A stretch of 64,000 bases of DNA from Dendrobium chrysotoxum (Eukaryota; Streptophyta; Magnoliopsida; Asparagales; Orchidaceae): contig CM034310.1 in the NCBI GenBank assembly GCA_019925795.1, positions 23,208,764-23,272,763 on the forward strand. The letters are read 5' to 3'. How positions within the stretch are numbered: position 1 is the stretch's first letter; every line of letters begins with the position of its first letter. The notes under the pieces were generated by a model. It saw nothing but the letters and a program-made list of their open reading frames with translations, was not told the origin of the DNA and searched no databases. Shown here one piece after another: positions 11,894 to 23,939 of the stretch. A program made the translations under genes and the position numbers.

Positions 11894-14797
11894 AGTCCAT
11901 CCTCAGCGTTAGGGGCATGATGGTCCAATGAGAATCTTAAAAGCAACATGGGTAGGCTCTCCACCCTTCTTGTTCAACCAAAGGACAACAATACCCTCCA
12001 TCGAGAGGCATTTTTGTTCGAATGAGTCTAGGGGCGATATGACTATTTATTGTACATCAATATACCAAAATGTCTTCATCATACATGTCAATGGTGCAGA
12101 ATGGCATGCACCATGGCACACGGTGCGGTGCACAAGATCAAGTTGGCGCGCACAATTTTATTTTGTGATTTTCTTAATGTAATAATATTTTTAAATATTT
12201 ATATAATTTTAATTTCCAAATAATATATTGACAAATTTTAGGTTATATTAGTTATTGATTTATTAGTTGCAGCCACCAAACCCTCATGCAGACGAAGCCC
12301 CTAACCTCACGAACGCACCTGATTTTGTGATTCCGCACGGGATTTCGCCTTCGTTCACGCAATTTCGATTTACTTTCATCCCTTATATTCCTTCCTTCTG
12401 TCATTCCTTATTCGTCCTGGTGATTATGCCCTTCTTTGTCCATCCATTGCTTACGGAATTAAGAGATCTCGTGTGCTTCATCGTCTCCTTCGATAGTCAA
12501 CTCATCTGATTCCTTCGAAGTCAAGGGTCGTCGTTAGGTAATGATCTCCTTCTTCCTTTCGTCATTCGATTTTGATCTACTCACATTTTTTTTTATTTAG
12601 ATTATAAGGTTAGGGAAAATACACCTACTACAAGCAGATTAAAAGGTAGGGAAAGTGCTAAGTAGAAGAAACAAAGTATGAGACTAGGAATGAAGGAAAA
12701 TATCTGTGAGGGCAAGGTGTATTTTTCATTTTTATAACTTTTATTCGAAGCAACTTGTATGTACTTTAGTTAAACATGGACTTGATTGTCTCAATATACT
12801 TTACATGCAAAGTTATCAAAATTTCTCCATCAATCCTAATAATATCTTCATGATATACCATGCAAGTTTGAAGAATCTCGAGTCATGAGCTCTATTAAAA
12901 TGCCTACATATATAGTAGTATTTTACTTTATTTTGTTTGCTTTTTATTCTATTTTTAATTATTTTTTATTTTAGGCTATGTTTAACATGGTGGGCCATTC
13001 ATCATTGACAAGTATGATTCTCATCCAAACACCATAAATGCCTATAAAGAGCAAGGAAAGAACCTTTTTTTTTCTCACTCTCATATTCCCAACGAATTTC
13101 AGCTCTTGTTCACCTGCAAGTTGGAGGGTGGCCTAGGTTTGTAGTTATGTTGCCTCTAGTATAATTTGGAGGTCTTAGGTTCATTGCCTCTTTGTGAATG
13201 CAGGGGCAAGGCTGCATACATTAATCACTTTCGTTCCCCTATGCGAGTGAAAACTCCATTCATTGGATATGCCTTTATTAACCTGTAAGCCTAGTTATTA
13301 ATTTCCACATTATAGGGTCTTCTTGTGGGCAAGATATCTAAGATGGCTTGTTAACCTTTTGTTTTAAATTGTGTGTAAGACATGATATTGGGTTTAAGAT
13401 AATCCATCTACCCAAACTCTACTTGCACCTGGTACGCAACAATTTTGTGTTGTCTATGTGGAATTCATTCTATATTTTTGATTGACAACGCATGCCATTC
13501 TGCAATAAATATCCATGAAAGGACTAATCACATATTGTTGAGATCTATGAAGGATAAGCTTGCCTCTTCAGTACGGGTAGGACCTCCTCTCCTATTTAAG
13601 CAATTATCAATCAACCTAGTGAATTATTGAACCCTTCACCAAGTATTAAGCAAAAATGCCCTCAATCGAGGATTATTTTGGTTTGTCATGCATCTCATCG
13701 GTGATATAACTTGTCTATTCACCACAAATCTTGTCAATGTACCAAGCACTTAAAAATACCACTCGAGGAAGCAGGAGAAGAGACTCCTCTACATCCTTCT
13801 TTGAATATAAAAGAGACTTTTTTTTTTAATTTGTAGAGTTTATTCACTGTTAACCTCAGTTGCTGATTAATTTGAGCACCATTGGATCTTTCTGGGATTG
13901 GCCTGTTGACCTTTTATTTTAGCTGCTTGTGTAAAGGATATGTTTTTGGCCTTAGGATGATTTGTCTACCCGAAGTCTACTGACATTGAGGGCTGCTAAC
14001 AGCATGCAACAATTATTTGTTATCTTTAGTTCATAAAACATCTTTTTGTGCTTGCTAATTCTATGCATGCTTTGAATAGCTGATTTTTACATATCTCAAA
14101 CATTCTATATTTCCCTGTTACAAATGTTAATTTCTCAAGTGGTGCAAGGAATTCCCATTATGATTGCATATACCAGGCCTTCTTTAATCAGTACCTTATT
14201 TGGAGAAGGTTTGCACTTTGTTCACCCTCAGATTGTTTTAGGGTTTATTGTCTTGATGGCTAAGATAAATGGGTAAGCAACATAATATCATAACACCTAA
14301 TTGTTGGGATGGCCCTTTTTTTCTTTCATCATTCCTACAAAAAGATCTGACTGGTAGTGGAAGAATCACAAAACTCTACAAAATATCCTGCAACCAAACA
14401 TGACGGATTCTGAACTATTTTAAGAATGGATAAATGCTTGGCGACAGCATTCTTGACATTTCTCTCCCTATTTCTGATGCGGTTGTTGATGTATAAGATG
14501 GAGATCTTTGGCATTGTTCATTAAAAAAAAAGTAGAAGCTATGCGGGCTGTTTGTCTTCTATGAATGAGGGTATTGCAGCAGGCTACTATAACATTACTT
14601 TATTTGTTTTTCAAATTCTTGTTGAAATTTTTGGATATTTATGGTCATTTCATTATTAATTAACATTTAAAGACTATTATTTCTTTTTTTTATTTAAAAA
14701 AAATGAGTTGTTGGATTAATTGATAACTTGTGATATGTGAGTCCTTAATTCTCTTTTGTATGAAACCATGCTACATATTATATTAGTTGCTTTAGGA
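11894..14797. other. Unassigned intron DNA with a degenerate direct duplication
   Basis: No coding sequence was recognised. 12260-12560 is a GC-richer, pyrimidine-biased patch. Blocks near 13340-13450 and 13900-14015 resemble each other (shared order: CTTTTGTTTTA/CTTTTATTTTA, TTGTGTGTAAG/TTGTGTAAAGG, TCTACCC, GCAACAATT), implying an old direct duplication with a period of about 550 bp. Short open frames at 12267-12509 and 13445-13630 match nothing I know. Confidence 0.3.
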
Positions 14798-15440
14798 TAG
14801 GGGTGTAAGTGAGCCGAGCCAGCTCAATTCGTTTATGGGCTCGCGAGCCGAGCTTATCGAGCTCACGAGTCGAGCTCGAGCTCATTTAGTAAACGAGCTC
14901 AAGTTTGAGTTAGATGCGGCTCGGCTCGTGAGCTTCCGAGCCGGCTCGAATTCTTTTAGGATTTTTTAAAATAAAATAATTAGTATTTTTATTAAATTTA
15001 AATCTAAAAAAAAACTATAGTTAGTTTTTCCCCAAAAAAATCATTATAGGTTTATAGCTACAGCAGCTACAGTGCAATATTTCCCAAAAATATGTATATT
15101 ATATGTTAAAGCTACAGCTATAGTGCTGCAGTTGGTTTTTCAAAAAATAAGAAATAAAATAAAATAAAAGCTGCAGTTGGCCCGTTGTCCGAGAAACACA
15201 ACTCTTTTTTTTTTCTTCAAAAAAGCAACTCTTTATCCACAAGAGAATGCAGTGCGGCTGGCCCACTGGCCAAAAACCGGACAGGAAAACAGCTAATGGC
15301 GGGCTGAAAACGAAATCGAGCTGCTCGAAAGCGGCTTGACAAGCACGTTCCGGTGTCGCGAGTCGAGCTCGGTATTTGACTCGCGAGTCAAGCTCAAACA
15401 CCCTCTAGCTCGAGCTCGACTTGACTCGTTTACACCCATA
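14798..15440. mobile_element. Non-autonomous hAT-type element (643 bp)
   Basis: The ends TAGGGGTGTAAGT (14798-14810) and GTTTACACCCATA (15428-15440) form an imperfect inverted repeat. The 8-bp flanks CTTTAGGA (14790-14797) and CTTTAATA (15441-15448) agree at six of eight positions. The interior near both ends is full of GAGCTCGAGCTC-type self-complementary words, so the element could fold extensively. The related terminus and 8-bp flank size group it with 10684-11348 and 55140-55889. No transposase is present. Confidence 0.7.
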
Positions 15441-15497
15441 CTTTAATAAGCCCTAATTTGGAGTCATCACTTTAATAAGCCCTAATTTGGAGTCATC
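15440..15497. repeat. 29-bp tandem duplication at the hAT element edge
   Basis: The 29-bp unit starting ACTTTAATAAGCCC and ending GGAGTCATC occurs twice head to tail (15440-15468 and 15469-15497) with no differences seen. The first copy begins at the last base of the hAT-type element. Confidence 0.85.
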
Positions 15498-17450
15498 TTG
15501 CATCAAATTTGTATCAAAGCTTATAGTTGTATCGTGTCAGCAGATAATATTAATTGAGACAATCAAAACTTAGTTAATGATGCAAGTTAGATAGGATCGA
15601 GTAAATTATGGTTTTAGAAAAGATATTGTAATTATCGTAAGGTTCAAAACAGCATTCCTACATTCGGTTTTGTTCGGAGAAAATTTTCAGACTGAATCAA
15701 TAATTTCAGGGTTGTTTGGTTTGATGAAAAAGAAAACATAGTAAAAGGAATGCAGTGCAAAGTAAAAGTAATATTTTGAAAGTACTTTTGAGTTGTTTGG
15801 TTGAGTATACTGTAAATGCAGGAGTTTATTTGATTTGAAATAAGAATTGTTGTGTAATTGGTAACTTGTGATCTATGAATCTTCTACTTTTCTTTGCATG
15901 AAAGCATCATACTAGTTGCATTAGATAACCTAGTCTTGTGTTGTAGTGCATCAAATTCCCTCTCCTTCAGCCCTCTCAAATTCCCCAGAACATTTTTGGG
16001 GTTTTAATTTGTTTCCTGGTTTTCTTTTATATGAAATTGAATATGATAGTTAACGAGGCGAAAGGCAGTTCACATAAAGGTCTTTTGTTGAGTTTGTTTT
16101 CATATGGTCAGGTGTTAAAGACCAAGATATCTGCTCGAGATTTGGCATCCCCTGTGAGAATGCAGGAGATATTTATTTGGGCATGGACAAGCTGGATAGA
16201 CAAAAGTATGATTAGGAGTAAAATACTGAAAGTTCCCTTGAGTTATATCGGATAAGATGGAAAGAAGCATTATGGTGCTGCTCTCCAATTTGCTGCTGTT
16301 ACGCAAACTTTAGAGGCTAGTTTCTTAAATTTGAAGTAAAAGAAACTTGGGAGAGAGTTAATAGAACAATTAGAATAGGATTGACGTCGCTAGGGGGAGG
16401 CGGATAGGCTAGGATTCTAGCTACAAAATCAGCTAAACTACAAGTTTGAAATAAGCCTAACGGAAATTTCTTTTCCGGCAGAACATTTATTTGAAGTTCA
16501 GCTGTGCCTTTTCTTGACGCAGCATTTTCATTAACTGTCCCCTTAACTTTGCACTGCAAAAAATGCACTACTGTTTATTCTTTTGTAATAAGTTCTGTCA
16601 TCTGGCTAAATATCTGGCATTTATTTTTTTTAACCATTGCTGCTTTAGATTTTCTGATTATGTATTTATACATGACCAGTCAACAACTTGATTTGTATCT
16701 TTTCAGTATCTTGTATTGGTTGCATAGGTTTTGCTAAGATGGAGAATTAGCGACTTGGCAGTATTTAATATAGGATATTTAAGATGTTAATGATTTGCAT
16801 AATTATCATTGTTCATGCTCCTTTCTAGGGTTTGTTTTTAGGATGTTAACGAAGTGGTTAAACGAGGAGATGGACTGCCTGAAGGTCTGGCTGGTCCAGT
16901 CCTTTTTTCCATGGGGTGCATCAATTAGCCTATTAGCCTGGTCTTGAGCCTGAAATTGCTTCAGGTGCATGGAACGAACTGGTAAAACTATAAAATATCT
17001 GTCCCTAAATTGTTCTAATAAAAACATAGAGGAGCATTTAATTATGATGCATATACATCAATATAATGTATCTTATTCGTGACCCAGTTTTCTACCTTTC
17101 CTGGCAAATGTTTTTACATTTGACGGGTTAAAGCCATATCCAAAGAAATATTACAGGACCAAAGCCATCGTATGTTGTAGAAACTAGAATTGATTAGATG
17201 TCAATTTGATGATGGACCCTTTAAAATAAAAACCTCAATTTTTTTTTTCTTAATGAAAAACATCAGAAATATGTTGGGTTGAATGGATTAACAATTTGTG
17301 CATTTATTTATTTATTTAGTTTATGTTATTTTATTTCACGGTTTTGTTTTATTTTTGTTTCCTTCAATAATTTAGTCATTCTTTGGCTAAAAATGCCTAT
17401 AATGATCCCTATAGAGAACATGTGCTCTCTGCCCTAATTTGGTTCTTTAT
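15498..17450. other. Unassigned intron DNA
   Basis: No recognised coding, RNA or mobile-element ends. Open frames of 60-83 codons on both strands (16031-16568 area) overlap one another and show no family motif. Confidence 0.25.
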
Positions 17451-19440
17451 TATGTCCATTATAATGCTTCTTGTGGGCTCCGAAAATTTGGCTCTGGCCT
17501 CCCCATTGCTTTTCGGGGGAGTTTTAACGGATTAAGTTCCAATGTAAATTTTTGAAGGCAGATGGGTTTGTAGATAAGACACTACCCAGAGATTTTGCCC
17601 CTCATTTTGCGAGGACATTATGATCTGAGTTCTGGTTTCCTTTAGGCGCAAACCCCTATAGTTAATTACCCCTCCCGATAACGCTAGAGAACTTTCGATT
17701 AAGGTTAGTTGTCAATCAGATACGTAGAGGTACGTATTATGTGGCATATAGTAGCAGCATAGGCTTGGAAATTTGGGAATTTGATATTTAAAATTGGAAA
17801 TTTCACCATCTTGCACTTAAAGCGGATGGTGGGGGAATGGATGATGGACCCGATCAAGATCCCATGGTTCCGTCGTCCCGGTCGTGGTCCCTGGTCTACT
17901 TAGTCAAAGGAGGTAGTCGACCCAACCTGATAGAAGCATCCTTGTTGGCAGCCATGGGTTGCTTCGTCCAAGGGTACCTTGTAGACCTGGGGGGAGTATT
18001 TGCCTAAGGGGACAAATTTGAATTCACCTTAACTAACAGAGGGCTTTGTGCCCTATCAATTATATCATATTGATTCATATATGAAGGATTTGATGCTACT
18101 AAGGAACGTATTGGCTCTGGCCATAACTGCTATCTTGTGGTGCCATTTGGCGGCAGAACTACCCGGTTCAGAGGGCCCCGGGTCATAATCGTTTACCTGC
18201 AATGTCATTTGGCTGTGAAACTACCAGTTAGAGGACATGTACCACGTCCTTACCGGTAAGAGATTATTTGATAATGGATCCTAGTAATATTTTCGACTAG
18301 GCATTAGCTCTATGTGAGCTAAAGTAAATTTTAATTTGTTCACCTCGGCAAACTGTTACGGAGAGTGGATGGATTTTATTTTAAGTGTTCGATGATTGAA
18401 TTTCAATTTTGAATATATTTGGATTCTTGGGATTTCAGAATTTGAATTTTATGGGTGTTTGGGCATTTGGGAGACATTTGAAAGTATTTATGAACCCTTC
18501 TGGTTGAGATAAACATTCAACACGACCATCATATGGTGTTTGGGGTCATTTTCATTTATGGATTAAACCTTTTCGACTCTGTCGAGCTGTCGACAGATGA
18601 TCGGGTTTCCTAGGCTTTATGCCTTTATTAATGAATTTCTTTGTTCATAAGCCTTGAAGGCCTAATATGAACATATAAAACAAATATCCCGGTCGACACT
18701 CTGTCCGTATATCTGTTTGATAGTTCGAGTCGTGTCGACTCCTATTAGTCCATGTAGAAGGATCGGACTCAAATTTGGGTTTATTTATTGACCCGCGCAA
18801 CATCCCTAGACGTCACGTGTGTATCAAAAACACGCTCGCCGGGGCCCATGCAGGTATTTGGGGCCATTTTATAATTATTTGTTGAACCTTGTCGACTCCT
18901 ATTTACCTGCTTAGGAGGATCATGTTCAAATTTATTGACCCGCGCAGCATCCCTAGATGTCACGTGTGTACCCATAATAAGCTCGCCGGGGCCCATGCGG
19001 GTTTATTATACATCCTCTTCTGTGTACCTATGTGTATACAAACTAAGGTGCATGTGCGGGGGCATTTTCGGGATATTTCAGTTGTGTGGGCAACTGCCAT
19101 TTGAACATGTGCGACGCTCTATTTGGGAACTTGTAGACGCATTCTATCTGCTTGTACGAGTGTTGCAGATTCGGTGGCGTGGCGTTGTACAATGGTCATG
19201 TTCCCGTTGTATACAGGTAGACTGTCGTGCATTCTTTATTGCTTTCTGCAAATATATTGTAGTGCACTAATGAATCTCCTGCTATCAGTTGTAGACAATT
19301 ACGTCTATTGCAGTGCTTTCATATCTGCATATAGACAACATGTTGAATGTATAAAAAGTCCCCTACAACCCCTCGTAGATGATTGTGTATCTTCCTCCTT
19401 CATTTACAACAGATTGACACATTTGCTGGCTGTTGGATGA
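17450..19440. repeat. Long LTR-like repetitive DNA with about 157-bp repeats
   Basis: The block has no coding motif but much internal repetition. GTCGACTCCTATT recurs at 18734 and 18891 (period 157), followed in both copies by TTTATTGACCCGCGCA, a CACGTGTGTA box and CTCGCCGGGGCCCATGC. A more diverged partner of the TTTGGGG-CATTTT segment lies near 18538, about two periods upstream. Plant Ty3/gypsy LTRs and untranslated regions often carry such arrays, so I read this as retrotransposon non-coding DNA. LTR ends could not be placed. Confidence 0.5.
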
Positions 19441-19489
19441 TGGTTGATTGTAGGAGCCTCATGACATCTACAATCTACTGATTATTACC

Positions 19490-19566
<77 letters not shown>

Positions 19567-20250
19567 CTATGCATATGACGCATCTTCCATCGTTGCGAAT
19601 AGGCATTTGCATTCGTTGTGGTCTTCTATCTCATGCATGTAGGGAATTCATTATTCTAGTGATATGTTCACCATAACTACCTGTAGATAGGATCATTGTA
19701 TGAATGGAGGGTCTCATACATCAGCTTGTAGGTGCTTATGTTTGTCCTTGATTTCCCGTAAACACACTTGATTGCTTGCAGGTGATATATCGTATGCATG
19801 ATGGGCCCCTTACAAATGACATTGTAGGTATTTGTATGCACTACAGATGTCTCATTTCCACTTGTAGATGATATTTTGCGCATATAGCGGGTTTTCTACA
19901 AGAGCCATAGACATTTGCATTTGTTATATATCATCCGGTGTTTGCTTGCAGATAGCATATAGCATGTATACGGGTCCCCTAGAACCCCTTGTAGACATTT
20001 GCACTTCACTACGTATCATCTTCCTTTATTTGTAGGGAGCTCGAATGCACTGCGGACATGCTGTCTTTGCATGTATGAGGATCGGTGTATTTGATTGTCG
20101 TAGCTCATAGGGGTTGTAAATTCCTTACTTCCATATGTAATTTGCAATATGTATGATGATTCTTTACAAGTCTTCTTCATTTGCTTGTGAGCAAATCATA
20201 TCCATTGGAGTTTTGGTATAAGTCTTTTGGCTCCATTAGTTTTTTGTTCA
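19441..20250. repeat. Degenerate TTGTAGA-type repeat tract
   Basis: Continuing from about 19100, variants of TTGTAGACATTTGCATT, CATCTTCC and CCCCTAGAACCCC recur irregularly every 60-100 bp. The copies are too diverged for an exact period. This looks like the same retrotransposon non-coding block as the previous entry, interrupted by the AT microsatellite at 19493. Confidence 0.45.
19493..19565. repeat. (AT)n microsatellite, about 36 units
   Basis: Uninterrupted alternating A and T for about 73 bases. Such a perfect tract is usually length-polymorphic and prone to assembly or sequencing slippage. Confidence 0.97.
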
Positions 20251-21140
20251 TAGAATGATTATCAAGGGCTTCTTTGAACTACATCATTCATTGTCCGTGG
20301 ATGAACGTCACACTATACACCCAATGCTAGTGTATTCATTTGCCCACTACTCGTCGTCATTTATGAGTACTCACAAATATCCTATAACTACTTGTGAGTG
20401 GGATGTAGAAGCTTTCTTTATCCTCCACAAATCATTGATTGTTCATCCAAATCCACTTGAATGGTCAAGATTCATTTAACGAGCACTCAGGCTTGATGAT
20501 TCTTTAAGATTCATATCCACTTGATAATTCATTTGTTAAATCAAAATCTGATTCTATGTGTTCCATCCAAGTTTGGGTTCTTTGTAGCGTCCCAAGCTAC
20601 AATCTTAAGTCATTGTTTTGTTTAAATTTGAGTTAGGTTTACGTTCATTGCACTTCCACTTGATTCTTGCTTGCATGTCGATTATGCTTGGATACCCTCC
20701 TCCACGAGTCCCCTCTTTATCCTTCATTAAGAGCTTAGTGTTATGATTCAAATCAATCCTTATATTGATTATTCATTCAGTTAAATCCTGATTCAAGTTA
20801 AGTGCAATGCCACTTGAGTCCAATTCAGATTTAAGTCCAAGTCCTCTGTAGTCGAGTTTGAATTCAAGTTCTCCTTTAGTTCGTCTGTCCAAACTCAAGT
20901 CCACTAATTATGCATCAGGTTCATTGTTACTTAGTTCAAGTTCTTAATGCTCAAATTTGATTTAAATCTTTTGCTCATTTATTCAAGTTTGAATTTAGTT
21001 CATTTCAATCCTTTTTTTGTTCAATCAAGTTCAAGTCCAAGTTTTGTTCATTTGATGCTAAGTCTCCTATATTTTGCTCTGAAATTCGACAGCCTTCTGG
21101 CATGTCCTCCATTTAGGGGAAACTACAGGAGACTGGGCCT
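20251..21140. other. Pyrimidine/CAAGT-rich intron DNA
   Basis: Repeated words such as TTCAAGTT, AAGTCCAAGT and TTGATTC give a degenerate CAAGT-rich texture, especially 20700-21060. A short palindrome (TTGTAGC...GCTACAA) sits at about 20582-20602. No gene recognised. Confidence 0.3.
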
Positions 21141-21490
21141 CCCGTCACGCTAGAGAAAAGCGTGCACGGTAGGTGTCGGATGACACCGCGACCATAAAAT
21201 CTTCAATCCCACGACGCTAGAGAAAGGCGTGCATGGGTCTTCAGTACCTATTTGAAAGCACAGTTATTTATATTTTGTCCCCACCATGCTAGAGAAAAGC
21301 ACGCACAAGGCTCGCCTGCCTCGCTGTAAGCACTGCACCCAGTTCCCTCCCATCATGCTAGAGAAAAGTGTGCATAGGGGGTCCCTCGGCGCGCCGCAAA
21401 CACCGAAAATAGGATTTTAGAAGATTGCCCCCCTCGTCGCAAGCATCGCAACAAATTCCCTCCCACCACGTTAGAGAAAAGCGTGCATGG
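21141..21490. repeat. Five hairpin modules CACGC-TAGAGAAAA-GCGTG
   Basis: A core of about 25 bp, CCC..CACGCTAGAGAAAAGCGTGC, occurs five times at about 21141, 21208, 21279, 21346 and 21461, spaced 67-114 bp. In the best copies the CACGC and GCGTG arms pair around a constant TAGAGAAAA loop; other copies carry substitutions in the arms. A relative, GATAACGCTAGAGAAC, occurs at about 17677, linking this region to the LTR-like block. Confidence 0.7.
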
Positions 21491-21604
21491 GTGGTTGTTC
21501 GTCGCGTTACAAGTGTCGAAGGCGGGCTCTCGGAGTTTTAAGATTTAGAAGGGTTATACCTTCATAATCGGCGAGGTGGAGTTGGCACGTATATCGAGGC
21601 ACAC

Positions 21605-21880
21605 ATTTAATATATAATTAATTATAAATTAACTATAATTAATTATATTTAATCTATAATTAATTATATTTAATTTATAATTAATTACAAACCAAGTGTA
21701 CTTGATTCATAATTAATTGTAAATTAATTATAATTAATTATACCTAATTTATAATTAATTACTTTTAATTTAAAATTAATTATAAACTAAATGTATTTAA
21801 CTTATAATTAATTACAAACTAATTATAATTAATTATACTTAATTATAATTAATCATACTATAATTATAATCATAATAGAA
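21605..21880. repeat. AT-rich TAATTAATTATA tract
   Basis: Low-complexity DNA built from ATAATTAATTA words, strongly self-complementary. No other content seen. Confidence 0.7.
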
Positions 21881-22349
21881 TTTAAGCAAAAATTCTATAA
21901 AATAGGATTTATAGGATTTTAAATAAATCCTGTCGGGATTTAGGCTAAATCCCATTGAATAACAGCTCTTGAAGCAGGATTTGATAAGGATTTATGCTAA
22001 ATCCTATCAAACAGGATTTGATCTCCTTGTAAATCTCACAGTTGAATAAATCATTTGTTTCCCTCTTTTGAGCTCAGTGGATCTACGGGATCTGGCTGAA
22101 GAAGCGCTCGAAATGGGGAAAGTTACCTTCACTGCAGAGAGCTCCCGTCGTCGTTTCCAATCAAAATGTCGTAACTTCCGTTTCAACAGGAAGGAACGTC
22201 GTCGGAGGGGCGAAGCAAATGATAGCGAAGGAGCCGAAGTCAACAAGCAACGGAGGAGGCAAGGTCGTCGCGGCTAGGGGTTTTGACGGGCGAAGGCAAG
22301 GCCGGCTCAAATAGATGACGGAGGTTTCGATTGAAGGAATAAGGTAGGG

Positions 22350-22389
<40 letters not shown>

Positions 22390-22790
22390 ATCGGAAGGAC
22401 CGGAGGTCGAACAAGGCTAGGGTAGAGGGGGTCGATCAGAGCAGGAGGAGGAAAAGGTCGGAGGTGGAAGGGCTGGTTCGGCTGCTACAGGCGAATGGAT
22501 TGGATTGGGGTCGAAGGAGTTGAGGCTTCAGCAGCTGGTGTCGTGGTTTGAGGAAGTTCTTGCGTGGGAAGGAAGAAATCGGAAAGAGTTCGGCTCTGTC
22601 TTATTTGAATGACGCGAACGAGAGCAGTGATTGCTCGTTGCCAGTCGACATGACCACAACGCCGAATTGCAGAGGTGGAAGCGACTGTAGCAGGATTCGC
22701 GCAGGATTCGGGCAGAGGTATTTAATTTTTTTTTTCTTCATTTCCTTTGGTCATTACACGAAGGCCAACACTTTTATAGGGTGGGTTTGA
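21881..22790. other. GC-richer island, no gene assigned
   Basis: 21895-22020 is a run of AGGATTT/AAATCCT words able to fold back. 22040-22720 is purine-rich and GC-rich, unlike its surroundings, with open frames on both strands (22068-22277, 22007-22246, 22548-22790) that match no family I know. It might be a leader of a retroelement or a captured gene scrap; nothing decides. Confidence 0.3.
22352..22386. repeat. (CT)n microsatellite
   Basis: About 17 uninterrupted CT dinucleotides inside the GC-richer island. Confidence 0.95.
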
Positions 22791-23939
22791 ATTATTCAGA
22801 CTTAATTTGCGTTATATTTTGGTCAAGTATTTTGAATCATACAATGAATGTGTCGGATTTGTATTGGACAAATTCATGTTGGGTCACATTTTGGTTTACA
22901 CCCAAGTTAAATTCATTAATTTGAACTGTTCCCCATATCTCTTCCCAGATTTGAATTAAGAAACTCTAAATCATAGGACATCCTGCATTAGATTTAACAT
23001 TGGTGCTTAATATTACATCAACATATTAATTAGAAGTAGAATATAATAACTTTGTCAATCAATAAAATAATCATATGACTCAATTTAAAATAAATAGAAT
23101 AAGCTACAGTTTTAAACAATTATAGGTCTACATCATGACTATCATGAGATCTAGAATTATATTTTTATAATTGATGTGATATAATCTTTGCAAATTCCAA
23201 ATGAATCTATTATGTGGAAGTTTTTTTTTTTCATAATATAAAATAAGTTTGACTCTTAATTTGTTGAATTTGTTAAAAAAATTTGTGGACTTGCTCAATT
23301 ATTTTGGCAAAGTATTGCAAGTGATACAAAATCTGTATGACCCGATATGGAAGATGAATTTATAAGTATTTTTTTTTTTCATTTTGCAAATAAAGTGGTC
23401 AATTACTTAGTCAATTTAAGAATTGTAAATAAGGTGACTATAATAATGCGTTTGAATAATAATATCATATAAGGTTTAAAGCACTTGTAGTGAAATTTTG
23501 TATTTACCTATAAACCCTTATGTTGTCATTGTTTGTTTATTTAATGTCTTGGGGAGGAATTTAAGGATGGATTATGCTATATTTCACCAAAAATAGTACT
23601 TGAGCTTTTATATAAAGCTTTGAATTTGGAGAAATATTACAATCATTCTCTTTTTAGGATTGCACCAACAATGATTAATATTTCAAAAGGACAATTAGCT
23701 TCTCTTTTCAAGTTTGTCAAGCATACACCTACATAAGAATCTTATATTGTTAGATTCGATGTTATTAATGAAATTGTAGTTCATGAATATTCTTTTGATG
23801 ATGAATTAGATGTTGAAAATCTACAATTATTATATGATAATGCATATGACTTTGTTGAATATGAATATGTACCTATATTAAGAGTTAGAGTTTGAGTATG
23901 GAATCTATATTGACTTGAGGTCAGATTTGAATCTAAACT
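22791..23939. other. Unassigned AT-rich intron DNA
   Basis: A coding-like stretch on the + strand at about 23600-23890 (acidic, broken by stops at about 23730 and 23895) may be a decayed transposon gene, but no family motif was recognised. The rest is AT-rich. Confidence 0.25.

Noticed and set aside
18889..19440. Overlapping + strand open frames of 71-111 codons
   Set aside because: Three frames overlap in the same repetitive tract; the sequence repeats with a non-codon period and shows no motif.
19493..19565. Origin or AT-rich regulatory element
   Set aside because: A plain AT dinucleotide microsatellite; no associated sequence suggests an origin.
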